Origin: Phoenix dactylifera
Taxonomy: Eukaryota; Streptophyta; Magnoliopsida; Arecales; Arecaceae
Reading direction: 5' to 3'
Assembly (NCBI RefSeq): GCF_009389715.1
Contig: NW_024068005.1
Span: forward strand, 186,001 to 250,000
DNA: 64,000 nt
Both the position numbers and the translations under genes were made by a program. Below, one piece after another: positions 49,002 through 61,492 of the stretch. Position 1 is the stretch's first letter, and the number at the start of each line of letters is the position of its first letter. The notes under the pieces were generated by a model. That model worked only from the letters and a program-made list of their open reading frames with translations, ran no database searches and was not told the origin of the DNA.

Positions 49002-51756
49002 GTATTCAAAATTCCATTTTTTTTCTTTTTCATTTCCTGTTTTTATTTGTCCAATAACTTAATCGCATGGTTCCTTTAGTTGTCTTGAGCGTTATTTTGA
49101 GAAAGGATCGTTGCTTTTCTGATTAGGGTTTGTCGTTTTCCCCCTTCCTTTTGTTTAGAGTAGGAAAGATCCTCTTTTTGGGGGGTTATTCAAATCCAAG
49201 AATAGTAACTTGGGGTGCCTGTTTGCTTAAGGAAATGGAGAACGTAGTGTAGGTAGGAGAGCGGGGGAATGGAGTGGTTCTTAGCTTATTCTAAGTTGTA
49301 CTAAGGATCGAGGGAGAGCTTATTGCGATAAGAGTTGAGGAATGGGTAGTGAAGGGAGGTGGACTACTGCAGTCCCCATGCTTTTGAGAAGCCTTTGGAG
49401 ATGGTAAGGGGTTTTGGTTGCTTCTTTGATTGTGAGCACAGAGATGATGGCTTACTACGGGCTTGGAAAGGCGGAGTAAAAATAAATTAAATAAATTAAT
49501 AACGGAAGAAATGGTATATCAAAATTCATTCTCTTGATCACAGGTTCTATTTCCAATTGGTGTGATCTTTCTTAATTTATGTTTTGCATTGAAAAATAGG
49601 CATTATTCCTTTCCTTTTTCTAACAGACCAGGCCAAACCCCCCAAAAAAGCTGGAGACTTGAAAATCCTGATGGTCAAATCTTGATAAGTTAAGATTTGA
49701 AAGAGAACCTTTGGAAAAGAGTTTTGAAACATCTACCATTTAAGGATTTGGCCATCTGGATTTCTGATTAAACGCATCCTTATTTGAGCTAAATTGTTAG
49801 AACATCAATGATTTAAGACTAGCAGAAACATTTTTGGATTTTTAAATCTGCCACCAATTTATTTCTTTATTCTCTGTAGCTGTATTACAAACTTTTGCTA
49901 TTCTTTGTAGTTGAAACCTATAGGAGTGCTCTGGCTAGTTGCCTTCTCAACTTTCTTAGAAGTTAGAAATTGCTTATGGGTCACTGATTAATTTCCTTTG
50001 GCTTAAACGAATGTGTAGTAATTAAGGTAGATATATTACTTCTTTATTTCTTTTTTATTTCTTTCCATACTTATAGTTGTTATTTTAACCGTTAACATTT
50101 ATCTTTATATTAATTGTTACTTTTATTTGTGTCGATGCATGAGTTTATAGTTTTATATCTGTACGAAAAAGTACAAAATTATGATTGATAATAATCTCAG
50201 AACATTTTTAGAACTATATATTTTGGAGGTACCGTTTTGTAGATGCTTTGTCCAGATTATGTTTAACTCTTTTGGTTGCATTAGACTATACATTGAATCT
50301 TTGTTAAGATTGAGATCATATTTTGAATGCTAAACTATGTGCATAATTTCATGCCCCCACTAGACTGGATTAAGAAACTTTTTTTTTACATGCAACAGCC
50401 TTACACTATCAGGAGACTTAATTTCAGGTTTCCCACTTCCATTGCTGGTTTTCTGTAGCGAATTTTTTTGATAATTTTTTCAAGGGAGATTTTTGTAACT
50501 AATATGACTTTTTATTGGAGTTTGGAGTAGGCTTAGCTTGCTTTGACAAATTTGAATGGTCTAAATCGATTGTTATCTAGCATGAAACTGAACAACTTAG
50601 CTTAGTGCTTGCAAATATGCCACCTTTTTTTTTACTCCTATCACAGAAAGAATGGCATGCTAGAAAAGAAAAGAAAAGGAAAACTGAATTCTTTTAACAT
50701 ACTGTCATTGCCAGCCCAAGTCTGGATGAGAAAGGTGAAGAGTTGACATCAAGTTGTTAGTTTGCTGTAAAAAAATGTCAAAAACTATGGAAAACTGCTG
50801 ACTCCAAATAGTTGGGAAAGGGGCAAGGATGGCCAATCCGTGGCAGAACTAGCTTGTTCGGATCATACTAAATTGGACTGGATGGGGGCTGGCACGGTTC
50901 AATCTATTTATTCGAGATGGGGCTGATTCGCTTAGAAACCCCACTCGATATAAGTCATGCCCCACCCCTCTTGCAATCGCTGCCAAACATCCTTCCCTCT
51001 CTCTATCTCTCGCTCCACTAGGGTTAGGGTTAGGGTTAGGATTTTACTTAGCCCTCCCTCCCCCCCCCTCTCTCTCTCTCTCTCTCTTCGCCTCGCTACG
51101 GTTAGGGTTCCCCTCCTTCCCTCCTCCTTCCTCCCTCCTTCCCTCCCTCTTCCTCTCCCTCCCTCTCTCTCTTCCTCTCTCATTTTCTCCCTCTCTCCCT
51201 CCTCTCCTTGTTTTCAATACGCGTCCAAGATGGCATGGTACGAGTCCATGCTGTACCAAACCGGTCACCAGTTGGTACGACCTTCGGTAATCGGTTACAA
51301 AGCTAAATGCCGGCAGTATTTGTTGCAGCTTCGAATATCTAAGGGAAGTAGATAATCTAGATACTTTGCTTTGTAATTGCACATGATACTTAATTCAATC
51401 CTTTTTTGGTGAGGAGACATGCATACTCTCAATCATTTTTCCATGCTTCCTCATTGTATTTTAGCAGTTGCTTGAACATTTATCCTGCAAAACCATTCCC
51501 ATGCAGGACTCTTTTTAATGCAATATAACTTTATTTGCTTCAATAACCTCTTCAGCTTGATATGCCAAACTAGACATAAGTTATACAGCATACAAGTACT
51601 CTCCTGCTTTGTTACAAATCAACTTTGCAGTTGTTCTGCAATCATAATAGGATTTCTCTGATTATCATGGTCTTATTCTTACTTTCCAAATACTTGCATA
51701 TCAATTCATATTTGAATAATTTGATGCATTAAACTTATGTGGGTTCAATGTTGCAG
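49002..51756 (+). other. candidate leader intron with repeats
   Basis: A T-rich stretch of intron-like composition between the putative leader exon and the coding remnant. It carries a CT-rich tract and GTACC-type repeat at about 50940-51315. No coding exon was seen. Confidence 0.4.
50940..51315. repeat. CT-rich tract plus GGTACGAG/GTACC-type dispersed repeat
   Basis: Long CT-rich runs at 51045-51210 are followed by ATGGTACGAGTCC, GTACCAAACCGGTC and TTGGTACGACC. The same combination of GA/CT-rich DNA with GGTACGAG words occurs at 56340-56815. Confidence 0.45.
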
Positions 51757-54700
51757 CTATAAGAGTACCCAGATACAATGAGGAATTGAAATGAATGAAC
51801 CAAGGGCTAACAGTTGGTCCTTCCACCATGGATAACATTGCACCTGACTGTCCTTACCCAGGATGCTTCTCTGTGTCATGAAGGAGGGAAATGCAAACAA
51901 ACGAAGAACAAGTATCCTGAAGTTTTTTTAGAGAGCTTCCTTCTCAAGATGATGAAGGCCAAGTTCTCCCGATCAGTGGCCTTTGGAACACTGCCATGGC
52001 ACATCCAAATGATTCCGAGTTTATTAACTTGGGAATATTTGAATGCATGGCTGCATTGATATGGAAGGGCTTAAAGAACAAGCGTTGGCTTACACACGAC
52101 CAGAACATATACATCCCTATTATGCAGCTCATATAATCGGATCTTACACCCATGAATATGGAAGAGTTTGCAGAACTGCGGTGCATGCTGGGAGTCATTC
52201 CTCCCTTAGTTGAACTTTTACGAGGTAGGCTGACCTGGGTGGAGCAAAGGGTAGCAGTTAGGGCCCTGGGACACTTGGCTACATATCCTAGTACATTCCC
52301 TGCAGTGGCAAGTCACGGAGAAGTCCTTGAGCTTGCCATTCAGACTGGCATCAAGTTCTCTAGAGATTGTCTACTCTCACTTTTACCAGTTTGTGGATAG
52401 GAGACTAAGCTATCACTGCGATCTACTTACACGGGGCATGGGTGGTGTGGATATGGAGTCCAGGAAAGCAGAGGAATGGGCCAGTCAGTTACAGTGCTGG
52501 TCTCTTCAGCTCATTAACTGCTTTGCTTTCAAGCCTGAGTTTCTCCCTGATATATGGCAAGCCAGAATTTTTAATAAAATTACCAGGCATGTGGGGAGGG
52601 CTTGTCAATGAGAACTCCCCAGCAGGTATTGGTTTACTGCGAACAATTTGCCAGCATAAGCTTGGGAGGAGTCCTGTTGCTAACTGTCCTGGTATCATTG
52701 ACGCGCTATGTATATAGTCGTTCATCTGATGACTGGCAGTACATGGCTATTGATTGTCTTCTTGGTTACTTCAAGATCCAAGTGCCTGCCATAAGGTAAT
52801 ATGCTACATCTATGTATGTTCCTTTCATTATATTTGCTTATCCTTTTTTGTAATGGAAGCTGGCATCTTCATCTGTCTGCTATGGTGAAATTTGATAAGG
52901 TGATTATTTGTTTTTATGTTATCTACATCTGATCATTTTTTCCTCTAGCTTTCAAATGAAGCTGCGCTATGTGTTCAACCCCCTCTACTGAACATGGTTA
53001 GGACAAAGAGCAATAAGAAATGAATCTGGCAACTGATGCCCTGGAATGGAATATGTAAAGGCTGTTAGCCTTACAGCCACATCTTGAGATTCTAAACACC
53101 CTCACACATGAGATTTCTTGTTTATTGATGTACGAGACACTGTGATTATGAAAACAATGTTGACGTCATACATAAGCCACTCCTTTCCACGGGACTGTAT
53201 TCGAACAAATGCAAATCTGCTTCATTTCTTTACATGCTGGTTGTTCCTTTCAGGCAGATAAGATCATCTGCACAACCTTCCATGTTCTAACCTCAAAAGA
53301 AACCAATCCCTAACATAATAGCGGCACTTTACAATGATGGACGTTTCAAATTCAGTTATTAGCTAATCTAGATCATCACATGAAGAACTGGAGCATAGAG
53401 CAATCAGCAGACTGACAGTCCTGTAGGCCCCATCTTCCTCCAGAAGATGCTGTCTGAGAAATCTAGCACAAGCTTTAATAGCTTTGTCACAGTTCCAAGC
53501 TTGAGAATGTTGTGGTAAATGGGAAACCCGATTCTATGAACTTAAGGAAAGGCTGCACAGCTTCGTAAGGGTTAAAACCGGAGCTTTTCGTAGTGCTAGC
53601 AGGAATGCTTGTGAATGAATCCCATCTCCCAGCAAGCTTTAAAATCAGCAAGAGAAACAGCCCTTATTGAATTAGGGCACGCTATGGCAACACAGGACTT
53701 ACGGGGTGGGGGCTTGCTGGCTACTTTGCGAGCTTCACTACCCCAATTCTGTAACTTCCCTTCTTTCGTCCATCCATGAGGCAGTCAAGAGTAGTAAGGT
53801 GATGCAACACTTTATTCCAGAACACTGCAATTCAACAGAAGAATTGACTTGGTTTCTTGACATTGGCCAAACTTAACCATAGCCAATTATTCTAGTAGAA
53901 AATTTGCCAACTATCTTAGGCATTTGTTCATTTTATGATGGAGCTATACTCAGATAAGATCATCTATAGATCAAGTATAAACAAAATATGTCCTATCTCA
54001 CGCTTTTCCTAAACTTTTAGACATGATCACTTTGATCAACATCTTAAATTCTGTGACAAATGACATAGCAAACATTGTGCAAAAGAGTAGACAATTGATA
54101 ATTCTATTTCTGGTTAAAATTAAGATACTATTGCTCTAAAAGTTCTTGTTCAGGCTCGTGGAGTTATTGGCTTTTTAATTAGCACATTCGCGAATGCTCA
54201 TCATATACTGTTAACCAGTTGGGGGATTTTATTGGAAATACATCAAGAGTTCTTTAGCCATAGAATTTGTTGTATTTCTCTGAAGGGCGCTGTATTTGGT
54301 GTTTAATAGGTGATAGATAAGGCAGCCCCAGCACTTACAGATTTAGCAGAAATTTCAACTCTTGGTGATCATAAAAGACTTGGCGACAGTATTGTTAGTG
54401 TTCTTCAAGCATGTATACAGTCAATTGGGACAGCATGCAGTAGCCATACGAAAGAACAGATTGATGAACTTTGAGTTCCAGGCAGAGATTAAAATGGGAG
54501 AAGAATATGCCAAAGGAGGATCTACATATAAAGCAGGGCAGCAGCACTGGTTGTTAAGCTGGAAGGGAATTCTTTATTTTCTTCCGGTAATATTGCAGGA
54601 GCTGCGTCAAAGTACTCCGAAGCACTGGCATTGTGCCCCGTGAAGTCAAAAAAAGAGAGAGTTGTGTTGTACAGCAATAGGGCTCAGTGATCTTCTCTTG

Positions 54701-55186
54701 CAGCAACCATTGGCAGCCATAAGCGATGCTACACATGCATTGTGCCTTCATAACCCTCCTAATCATCATGCCAAAAGCCTGTGGAGAAGAGCCCAAGCAT
54801 ATGATATGCTTGGTTTAGCTAAGGAGAGCTTGTTAGATGCTATTCTATTCGTTAATGAGTGTTCTCAGTCAAATGATCCTGACCTGTCCTTGAGGCAGAA
54901 TAAAGTTCCTGATTATGCTGAAAGGTTAGTGAAGAAGCAGATGCGTGCTGCATGGCTATTCGGAGAAGCAGCTATAAAGCATGGGGGAGTTCATTGTGAT
55001 GGTGATTCTGGAGATGTATTTGGCGAACGGGCTGATGACTCTGAGTGGGAGACAGCCAGTGAAAGTGATATTGGAAATGATAGAAGAGGAGAAGCAGATG
55101 ATGATGAGAGTGAATGGAAAAATGATGACAGCCGGAAAAATATATATCGCAAGGCTTCTACAAAAGGTATCAAAACTCTTTATTAA
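51757..55186 (+). pseudogene. decayed ARM/TPR-repeat protein gene, intron retained
   Basis: Two coding blocks, 51757-52795 and 54310-55186, flank an intron with intact GT and AG. Block 1 contains MDNIAPDCPYPGC (from 51828), then in changing frames WKGLKNKRWLTHDQNIYIP, VIPPLVELLRGRLTWVEQRV, AVRALGHLATYPSTFPAVAS and LINCFAFKPEFLPDI, matching a plant protein with armadillo-like repeats. Block 2 gives VIDKAAPALTDLAEISTLGD, then TPR-type wording (SKYSEALALCP, VVLYSNRA, HAKSLWRRAQAYDMLGLAKE) and an acidic tail ending at the TAA at 55184. At least eight single- or few-base shifts are needed to follow it, for example near 51859, 51926, 52110, 52180, 52345, 52770, 54470 and 54688. Introns are kept, so it is a decayed or duplicated gene and not a processed copy. 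Assembly error is the alternative. Confidence 0.75.
52796..54309 (+). other. intron of the ARM/TPR pseudogene
   Basis: It runs from donor CATAAG|GTAATA to acceptor TTAATAG|GTGATAG, a position that joins CHK to VIDK. No recognisable exon lies inside. Confidence 0.6.
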
Positions 55187-56003
55187 TTTAAAAACACAGA
55201 GAAACATTTTGAGTGCATACAATTTAATGATAACTATGGTATCAATATACTAAACACATATTATGTTATTTATTTTGATGATGTTCGCTAAATGCACTAA
55301 AAAGAGTTTTTTTTTAATTAATCTATTTTGGCGATTCTTCTTTGTATGCCTAGAGAAGCTAGTTGATATGAGAGTATTATTTGTTTTTCCCTGTTATGTT
55401 CCATATTCAGAAAAATTACTTAGTGGCATGGAGTAGATGATATTTATCTCAAATCTCTTAGAAAACATACTGGATGTGTTAATATTTATCTTGTGGTATG
55501 GCTGATGGCTGATGCACATTCGCCCATATTCTTTGACACTAGATCAAGATAACATACATGCAGCTGTGTTGCATTGAATTTTCACTTCCAGGAGTATGAT
55601 CCAACATAAATGTATCAACACTCTTTATTAATTTAAAAACACAGAGAACCATGTTTGAATGCATATGGTTTAGTGATAACTATGGTATCAATATACTAAA
55701 TATATATGTTACTTATTTTGATGAGTTTTGCTAAATGCACTAAAAAGAGTACTGTTTTTCAGTTAATCTGTTTCGTGATTCTTCTTTGTATACCTAGAGA
55801 AGGTAGCTGCATGAGAATAAAATTGTTTGTCTCTAATGTGTTTCTTCTGCAGAAAATTTACTTAGTGGCATAGAGTAGATGATATTTATCTCAATCCTCT
55901 TAGGGAAAAAAATTACTGAATGTGTAAATATTTATCTGATTGTGGTATGGATGATGCACATTTGCATTGAATTTTCATTTCCAGGAGTAATATCCAATAA
56001 TAA
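55167..56003 (+). repeat. tandem duplication of a 445-bp segment after the pseudogene
   Basis: 55167-55611 and 55612-56003 are diverged direct copies. Both begin GTATCAA and contain CTCTTTATTAATTTAAAAAC, AACTATGGTATCAATATACT, AAATGCACTAAAAAGAGT, CTTAGTGGCAT and TTCCAGGAGTA in the same order. The first copy begins right at the end of the last coding block. Confidence 0.85.
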
Positions 56004-56339
56004 AATTAAGGCATGAATACTTCTTATCTACACCATCTGATCTCATGTGAGAGTATGCTTTGACATAGAGAGCTTCAAAGAATCGTTTTCTTTTCCTTCT
56101 TTTTTTAATAAACAGGCTGCAGCTTGATTCAAAGTGGACTGGAGATGTTCTTGGCTTGGAAAGTTCATGCCACTCTGGCATCTCCCCCTTTTGGTCTCAC
56201 TGCACAACCATTTGTCAACAATGCCCATACACAACCAATCCTACTTACATGGAACCTAACTAATTAGTTCTAATCTGATGGGGCATATCCGTTTGTGACA
56301 ATCTTGATTTGGTAATTAAAAGGTAGAAAAGATGGATGT

Positions 56340-56815
56340 TGTCTGACCCATGGTCTGCTGTGCGGGTACCGGGCATCGGACCGGTTGCTCGGTGGCACGA
56401 GTCGGTACGGGGCTGCGTCGTGCTATGTCGGACCTGTACCAATAGTAGATGAGGCGGAAGAGAGGACAAACGGGAGAGAGGAAAGAGAGAGATAGGAAGA
56501 GAGGGAGGGAGACCAGCGGAGGGTGCGGAGGCCGGTGAAGGCCGGCGGAGGCCGACGCCCCGAGCAGCGGAGGCCACAACCATTCCTCTGCTGCTCGGGT
56601 GCCGGCCCTTCGCCGGCCTCCGCCACCTCTGCCGGCCTCCCTCCCTCTCTCTTTCCCGCCCCGCCGCTCGCTCTCTTTTTTCTATCTTTTCTTCTCTTTT
56701 TTCTCCTTCGGCAATAGTTTTGTTTTCGTTTCGGAACCATCCCGATCACTGCCGGGATGCTTGGTACGAGCGGAGCTGTCCAGTTCGGGATGGTTCCCAT
56801 ATCTTGGTCTAACCT
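56340..56815. repeat. GGTACC-rich foldback repeat
   Basis: Flanking arms rich in GGTACGGG and TGGTACGAG enclose a palindrome at 56498-56655. On the left are GAGGGAGGGAGA, GGCCGGCGGAGGCC and CGAGCAGCGGAGG; on the right are CCTCTGCTGCTCG, GCCGGCCTCC and CTCCCTCCCTCTC. The short loop is near 56575-56585. A strong hairpin is expected. The class is unknown and no protein is visible. Confidence 0.55.
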
Positions 56816-58774
56816 GTACCAATGGGATCAAATTAGGGCCAAAATCAGGACTCACTTCCACCTGGGTTGAGTTTGGATCATGTGCCCCATTATCCTTTTG
56901 TACCCTTTTGTGATCATGAAACTGAGAGTCAATATGAATCACTGAAAGATTAGTCAGAAAATTCATTAATAACAATGATTTTGACTATTATTACTTTATG
57001 TTGGGAAGGCCCACTTTTAAGGCTATTTTCATCTCCTTTTCATCTTCTCTTCTTGTCTCATTCCTTCTTATTTTTGCATTTGCATGCTTAGTTTGAGCAT
57101 ATTAACCTATCTCATTGCATGCCTGGGAAGGCATGAAGAGCATTTTTTCCGTATTTTTCACTACATCAAATCTAATTTAGATTGCTTAGCCTCTTAAAAG
57201 CGATTTTTTTAATTACTTTCTTCCTCAACATCTATAATGTCACAGCTGTGCTTTTGGAATTACTGGGATCTGATTGAGTTGTCCTAAATCTAACCCAATC
57301 TTTTGCAGGAATGTAGAAGTTAGATATATATAGAATGAGCCGCACCAATATTTTTATTTTTTTAAACGCTATCCTTTTCTTTTAGTTTTGTTTCTTTTCT
57401 TGTTTTCTTTGAAGTTCTCTGTAATGGCTCAAATGTCCTAACTAGTATTTCTTAGCCTTAAACCTGAGATGGACGTGCTTCTTCTCCAGTTATTGATCTA
57501 GTTCGTGATATGTTTTCAGGTTCACATACATATATTGAGGAGGGGAGAAGCACAACCATCTCAACTATTTGCAGTTGTAAACCATTTGTTGTTAATCTTG
57601 TTCTTGTAGAGGTCCTAGGTTCAGCCTTCCCTACATGACAATTTGTGACTTCTAGAAGGTTTTTTTTAAAAATATTACAATGATTGTACTCTTCATTTTC
57701 TCTAACACTTTGAGGGGCAGCACATTCTCAAAATTATGCTGATAATTGAGGCCTTGGTAGGCTGTATCTTCCATGAAAGATCTGTTTTTCAAGTTAGTTT
57801 CAAACCACGACCTTTGACTGATTGGTAGCGATTTTGAGCAAAAGCTGTTGTTTTTTTCTCCCTGTTGTTCTCACCTTTTCGTTCAAAACAAAATTCTTTC
57901 CATCAATTCTGAAATAAATATGAGACAAATGCTATTGACTCTGAAATGCATTGTTTGTGCTGGAGTTTGTTAAGGAATCAATATGAGCAATAAGTCTTGC
58001 AAAACATCGAAAGAGGATATCAATAAAATATTCTGGTAGGATCATCCAAATTAGATTTGCTGACTGTATTTGATTCTGGACTGACTAATCGTGAACAAAA
58101 CTGGTCCATTTCATTCAAATTATATGCCATTCTGCATCTTTCCTACCCACTTAAGGTCCTCATTTTTACTTCCTCATTATGTATGCTTTTCTGGTCTTTT
58201 AGTCTATGTGCCTTTATTTCCAGCAACTAAAGCTCCAGCAAAATTCCTACCATCAACCTAGATGACTTTCATATCTTTCTCCTACGAACAGAAAGCACAC
58301 TACATTCCTCTCCTAGGGGGTGGTTCCAAGTTCGAGTCCTGAGTGGTGCATCCTGCAGTATTTGAACCTGGGTAACTTTCCTTGGGCAGGTCTTCTCTTT
58401 CTTCCTCTCAGTTAAACAAATGAAAAAAAAGTCATCTTTTTTCTATTTGGCTGCCCTTAAGATCTTACTTCAGAAAAGTTGTACCGTGCTAAGTATATTG
58501 CACTTTAGGCATGAAAGACTATAATGGATCCACATTTCCTGCTCATCCACCAAAAGAGATGAATTGTCTGTGTAGTTTCCATAATCACGCTGCTCTCTAT
58601 CTTTTTTTTTTGTTAGTGATATGTCATATCATAGATATTAAAGATTAAAAGAGCTAGGGTCAAGTGAGGAATTTCTATCGCTTTTCTTTTATCTATTTCT
58701 GCAATCAGTTTACATGATCTTTTTTTGACCTTTTGAAATAGATACCAGTCATGGATATAATGTGCTGCTTGCAG
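56816..58774. other. gene-free AT-rich DNA
   Basis: No coding block recognised. A SINE-like segment near 58300 is described separately. Confidence 0.4.
58300..58435 (+). mobile_element. SINE-like segment with B box and A-rich end
   Basis: AAGTTCGAGTCCT at about 58329-58341 matches an RNA polymerase III B box. The segment ends near an A-rich stretch at 58420-58434. The A box is not convincing, so the 5' part may be lost. Confidence 0.3.
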
Positions 58775-58894
58775 AAGATGATGCATGATTTGCGTAGTAT
58801 TTGCACAAATGAGATCAGAGACTGTGAACTGTCATCAGAGGTTGAAGTGCAAAAGGCGTTGTTCTTCAGTTCTTTGAAGTGTGAGTTCTACTGA
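58775..58894 (+). other. candidate orphan terminal exon
   Basis: After TGCTGCTTGCAG, a 39-codon stretch plus TGA begins KMMHDLRSICTNEIRDCELS and ends FFSSLKCEFY. Composition is protein-like and starts at a good acceptor, but neither the family nor the partner exon is known. It might be a distant last exon of the decayed gene upstream or a relic. Confidence 0.25.
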
Positions 58895-59909
58895 GGTATT
58901 CATATCCCTTTGTTTAATGTTGAACTGAAAAAGGACTCTTTTCCTATCCATTAATGTTGTTGTTTCTCGGTATGAAAATTTTCAAGTTGTGTTTGGTGAT
59001 ATTGTGGGTTGACGAGGCCTTCATTTGCTTTGGAGTGGTTGGCAGAGCTGGATTTGTATTTCATTGGATTTACTGCTCTATGGTGAATGCCGTGTCTTTT
59101 GAGTTGGTAGTTTGATGATAATCCTTTTTATCTCTATGAATATATGCCAGGTATTGCTGCTTTTCAGAGATCAAATGAATCAAAATGTTGAATATTAGAA
59201 TATGTCATATATACTTGTGCAAAAAATGCAGCATAGTTAAATGGTTTATTCTTGTTAAAACATTTTCCTCAGAGGTTTCTATTTTAGATATCTATTGTAG
59301 TTGCTTGTTGCTTTAAGGGTAAGAGAGAGATCAATGTTACAGGTTTTTCATCCTATACAATTTGAAATGGGGTGTTTCTCATTCTAGCTGGGGCCCCTAA
59401 AGCATGAAATAACTCTATACATCTCTCTCTATACTGGACCTTCTGTTATGCTCCACAGGTGCTGCCATGCGCCTTCTTCTAAACAATTTAACCTGTACAG
59501 TTCGAACTCATTCTTTCTAAACTTAAAAACATTTATTTTCCTTGATATTTTTTTTTAACTGATGCCATCTACTTTCTGGCATTTTGGGCCATACAACATA
59601 GCCAGTTTAATATATTTTTTGCTTAATTTCTTCCAGAAATTTTTGTGGTGCCATGTCACTATGCTTATGGTGAATGGATATCTCTTTCTTCTGTTCTACT
59701 TTCACACATCTCTAAGCAAGTGTTGCACTAAGAATTAATATTTTTTGGTATATTCCTTCAAGAAGCTCTTTCTGGTACCATGTTGTATTTATGATGACTG
59801 GATTCTCTTTCTTGTGTTTAAACTATACTATATCCACTTTTTCTCATCTCTAGGCATGCTTTTACAATAAGAAAATTCTTTGTAAAGTAGCTTTGCTCGT
59901 ATATTATAG
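58895..59909. other. gene-free AT-rich DNA
   Basis: Two diverged stretches at about 59640-59720 and 59770-59870 share CCATGT, TATGATGACTGGAT-like and CTCTTTCTTxTGTT words, so a weak local duplication is possible. Nothing else is visible. Confidence 0.35.
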
Positions 59910-60435
59910 TTAGGCCCTGTTTGGGGGAGCTTTTGGAGGGCCAGAAAGCACTTTCTGGCCCTCCAAAAGTACTTTTAGATGAAAAACTGTGTTTGGTAAA
60001 TTTTTCAATAAGCTGTTTCAGCTTTTGCGGGAAGCTGAAAACAGCTTTTGGGAGGAAGCTCCAATTTGGAGCTTTTGGGATGAAGCTGTTTCAGTTTTTT
60101 CGGAAAGCTATATTTTGACAAAAATGCCCATATTAAAATAACATAATTACATAGTTTGTCTCTTTATAAACCTAAAAATCTGCTGGAGCCAAGAATCCTA
60201 GCCGTCAGACTCCCTTCTATAAGAAAAGGTATTTTTCTTTTCAATTTTTGTATGCATCTCTTGAACCACATTTTAGAAGAAAAATTTTTTAATCATTTTC
60301 CATACCTTCCAAAATCAATCTATTGTTTTTTTTTTTATCATCAACCTTGCGGCCCACGCTGACGTCCTCCTCGAGCGTGGACCACGAAGAAGAGCCCCTG
60401 GACCGCGAAAAATTATTTTATGAAAAATTATGAAA

Positions 60436-61000
60436 AATTATTTTATACTAATAATTATAATATTTTATACCTTTATTTTTGTGTTATACTATAAATATAA
60501 TATCATATTATATTATATCATAATACATTAATATGTTATGTTAAATAATTTAATATTATGTTATATTATGAAAAATTAATTTATACTAATAATTATAATA
60601 TTTTATACCTTTATTTTTGTATTATACTATAAATATAATATCATATTATATTATATCATAATACATTAATATGTTATGTTAAATAATTTAATATTATGTT
60701 ATATTATGGAAAATTAATTTATACTAATAATTATAATATTTTATAACTTTATTATTGTATTATACTATGAATATTATATTATATTACATTACATTATAAT
60801 ACATTAATATGTTATTTTAAATAATTTAATATTATGTTATATTATGGAAAATTAATTTATAATAATAATTATAATATTTTATACCTCTATTATTGTATTA
60901 TACTATAAATATTATATTATTATATATTATATTATTATTAATATTAATTATTTTTTTAAATAATTTAATATTATGTTATATTATTATAAAAATATTAATA
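60436..61000. repeat. 138-bp satellite-like tandem array inside the MITE (about 4 units)
   Basis: The word TTTATACTAATAATTATAAT or a close variant recurs at about 60443, 60581, 60719 and 60857, an exact 138-base spacing. Each unit also has a TACATTAATATGTTAT block, the last recognisable one at about 61105. The unit is present once in the 34048 element. Confidence 0.88.
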
Positions 61001-61408
61001 ATTATTATTATTAATTTATATTAATTAATATATAATATATTTATTTATATATTTTATATTTAACTATTATTACACTATAAATAATATATATTATATATAT
61101 CATAATACATTAATATGTTATGTTAAATAATTTAATATTATGTTATATTACCAAATATTAATTTACTCTAATAATTATATTACTATTATGCTATATTAAC
61201 ATAATATTATTTTATATTACAATAATATTATATATTGTATATTTATGTATTAATTTTTTATGTTTTTTGTTCTGTTGTATATACTATGCAATGTCCTTTA
61301 TGGTAATTTTGTCATACAAAAGTACTTTCTCAGTTTGTTTACCAAACACAAAACAAAGTACAACAACACTTTACGAATGTAGTTACCAAACAGCAACAAC
61401 TTTTTATA

Positions 61409-61479
61409 ACAGCTCTACTTCAGACAGCTCTACTTCCAACAGCTCTACTGCCAACAGCTCTACTGCCAACAGCTTCCCC
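61409..61479. repeat. 15-bp subterminal tandem repeat of the MITE
   Basis: Four units of ACAGCTCTACTKCCA followed by a partial ACAGCTTCCCC lead into the right terminal inverted repeat. Confidence 0.85.
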
Positions 61480-61492
61480 AAACAGGGCCTTA

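Larger units (their letters stand above)
59913..61489. mobile_element. PIF/Harbinger-like MITE enlarged by an internal tandem array (1577 bp)
   Basis: Perfect outer ends GGCCCTGTTTGGGG and CCCCAAACAGGGCC are flanked by TTA at 59910-59912 and 61490-61492, the classical PIF/Harbinger target duplication. The subterminal parts match the member at 34048 (AGAAAGCACTTTC-like on the left; ATTTTGTCATAC, CAACAAC and AGCTCTACT on the right). The middle is a 138-bp tandem array absent from the shorter members. There is no transposase frame; the frame at 61267-61512 reads through subterminal repeats. Confidence 0.88.

Noticed and set aside
51019..51042. Telomere-like GGGTTA repeats
   Set aside because: Only about three units, and the form TTAGGG differs from the usual plant TTTAGGG; too short to indicate an interstitial telomere.
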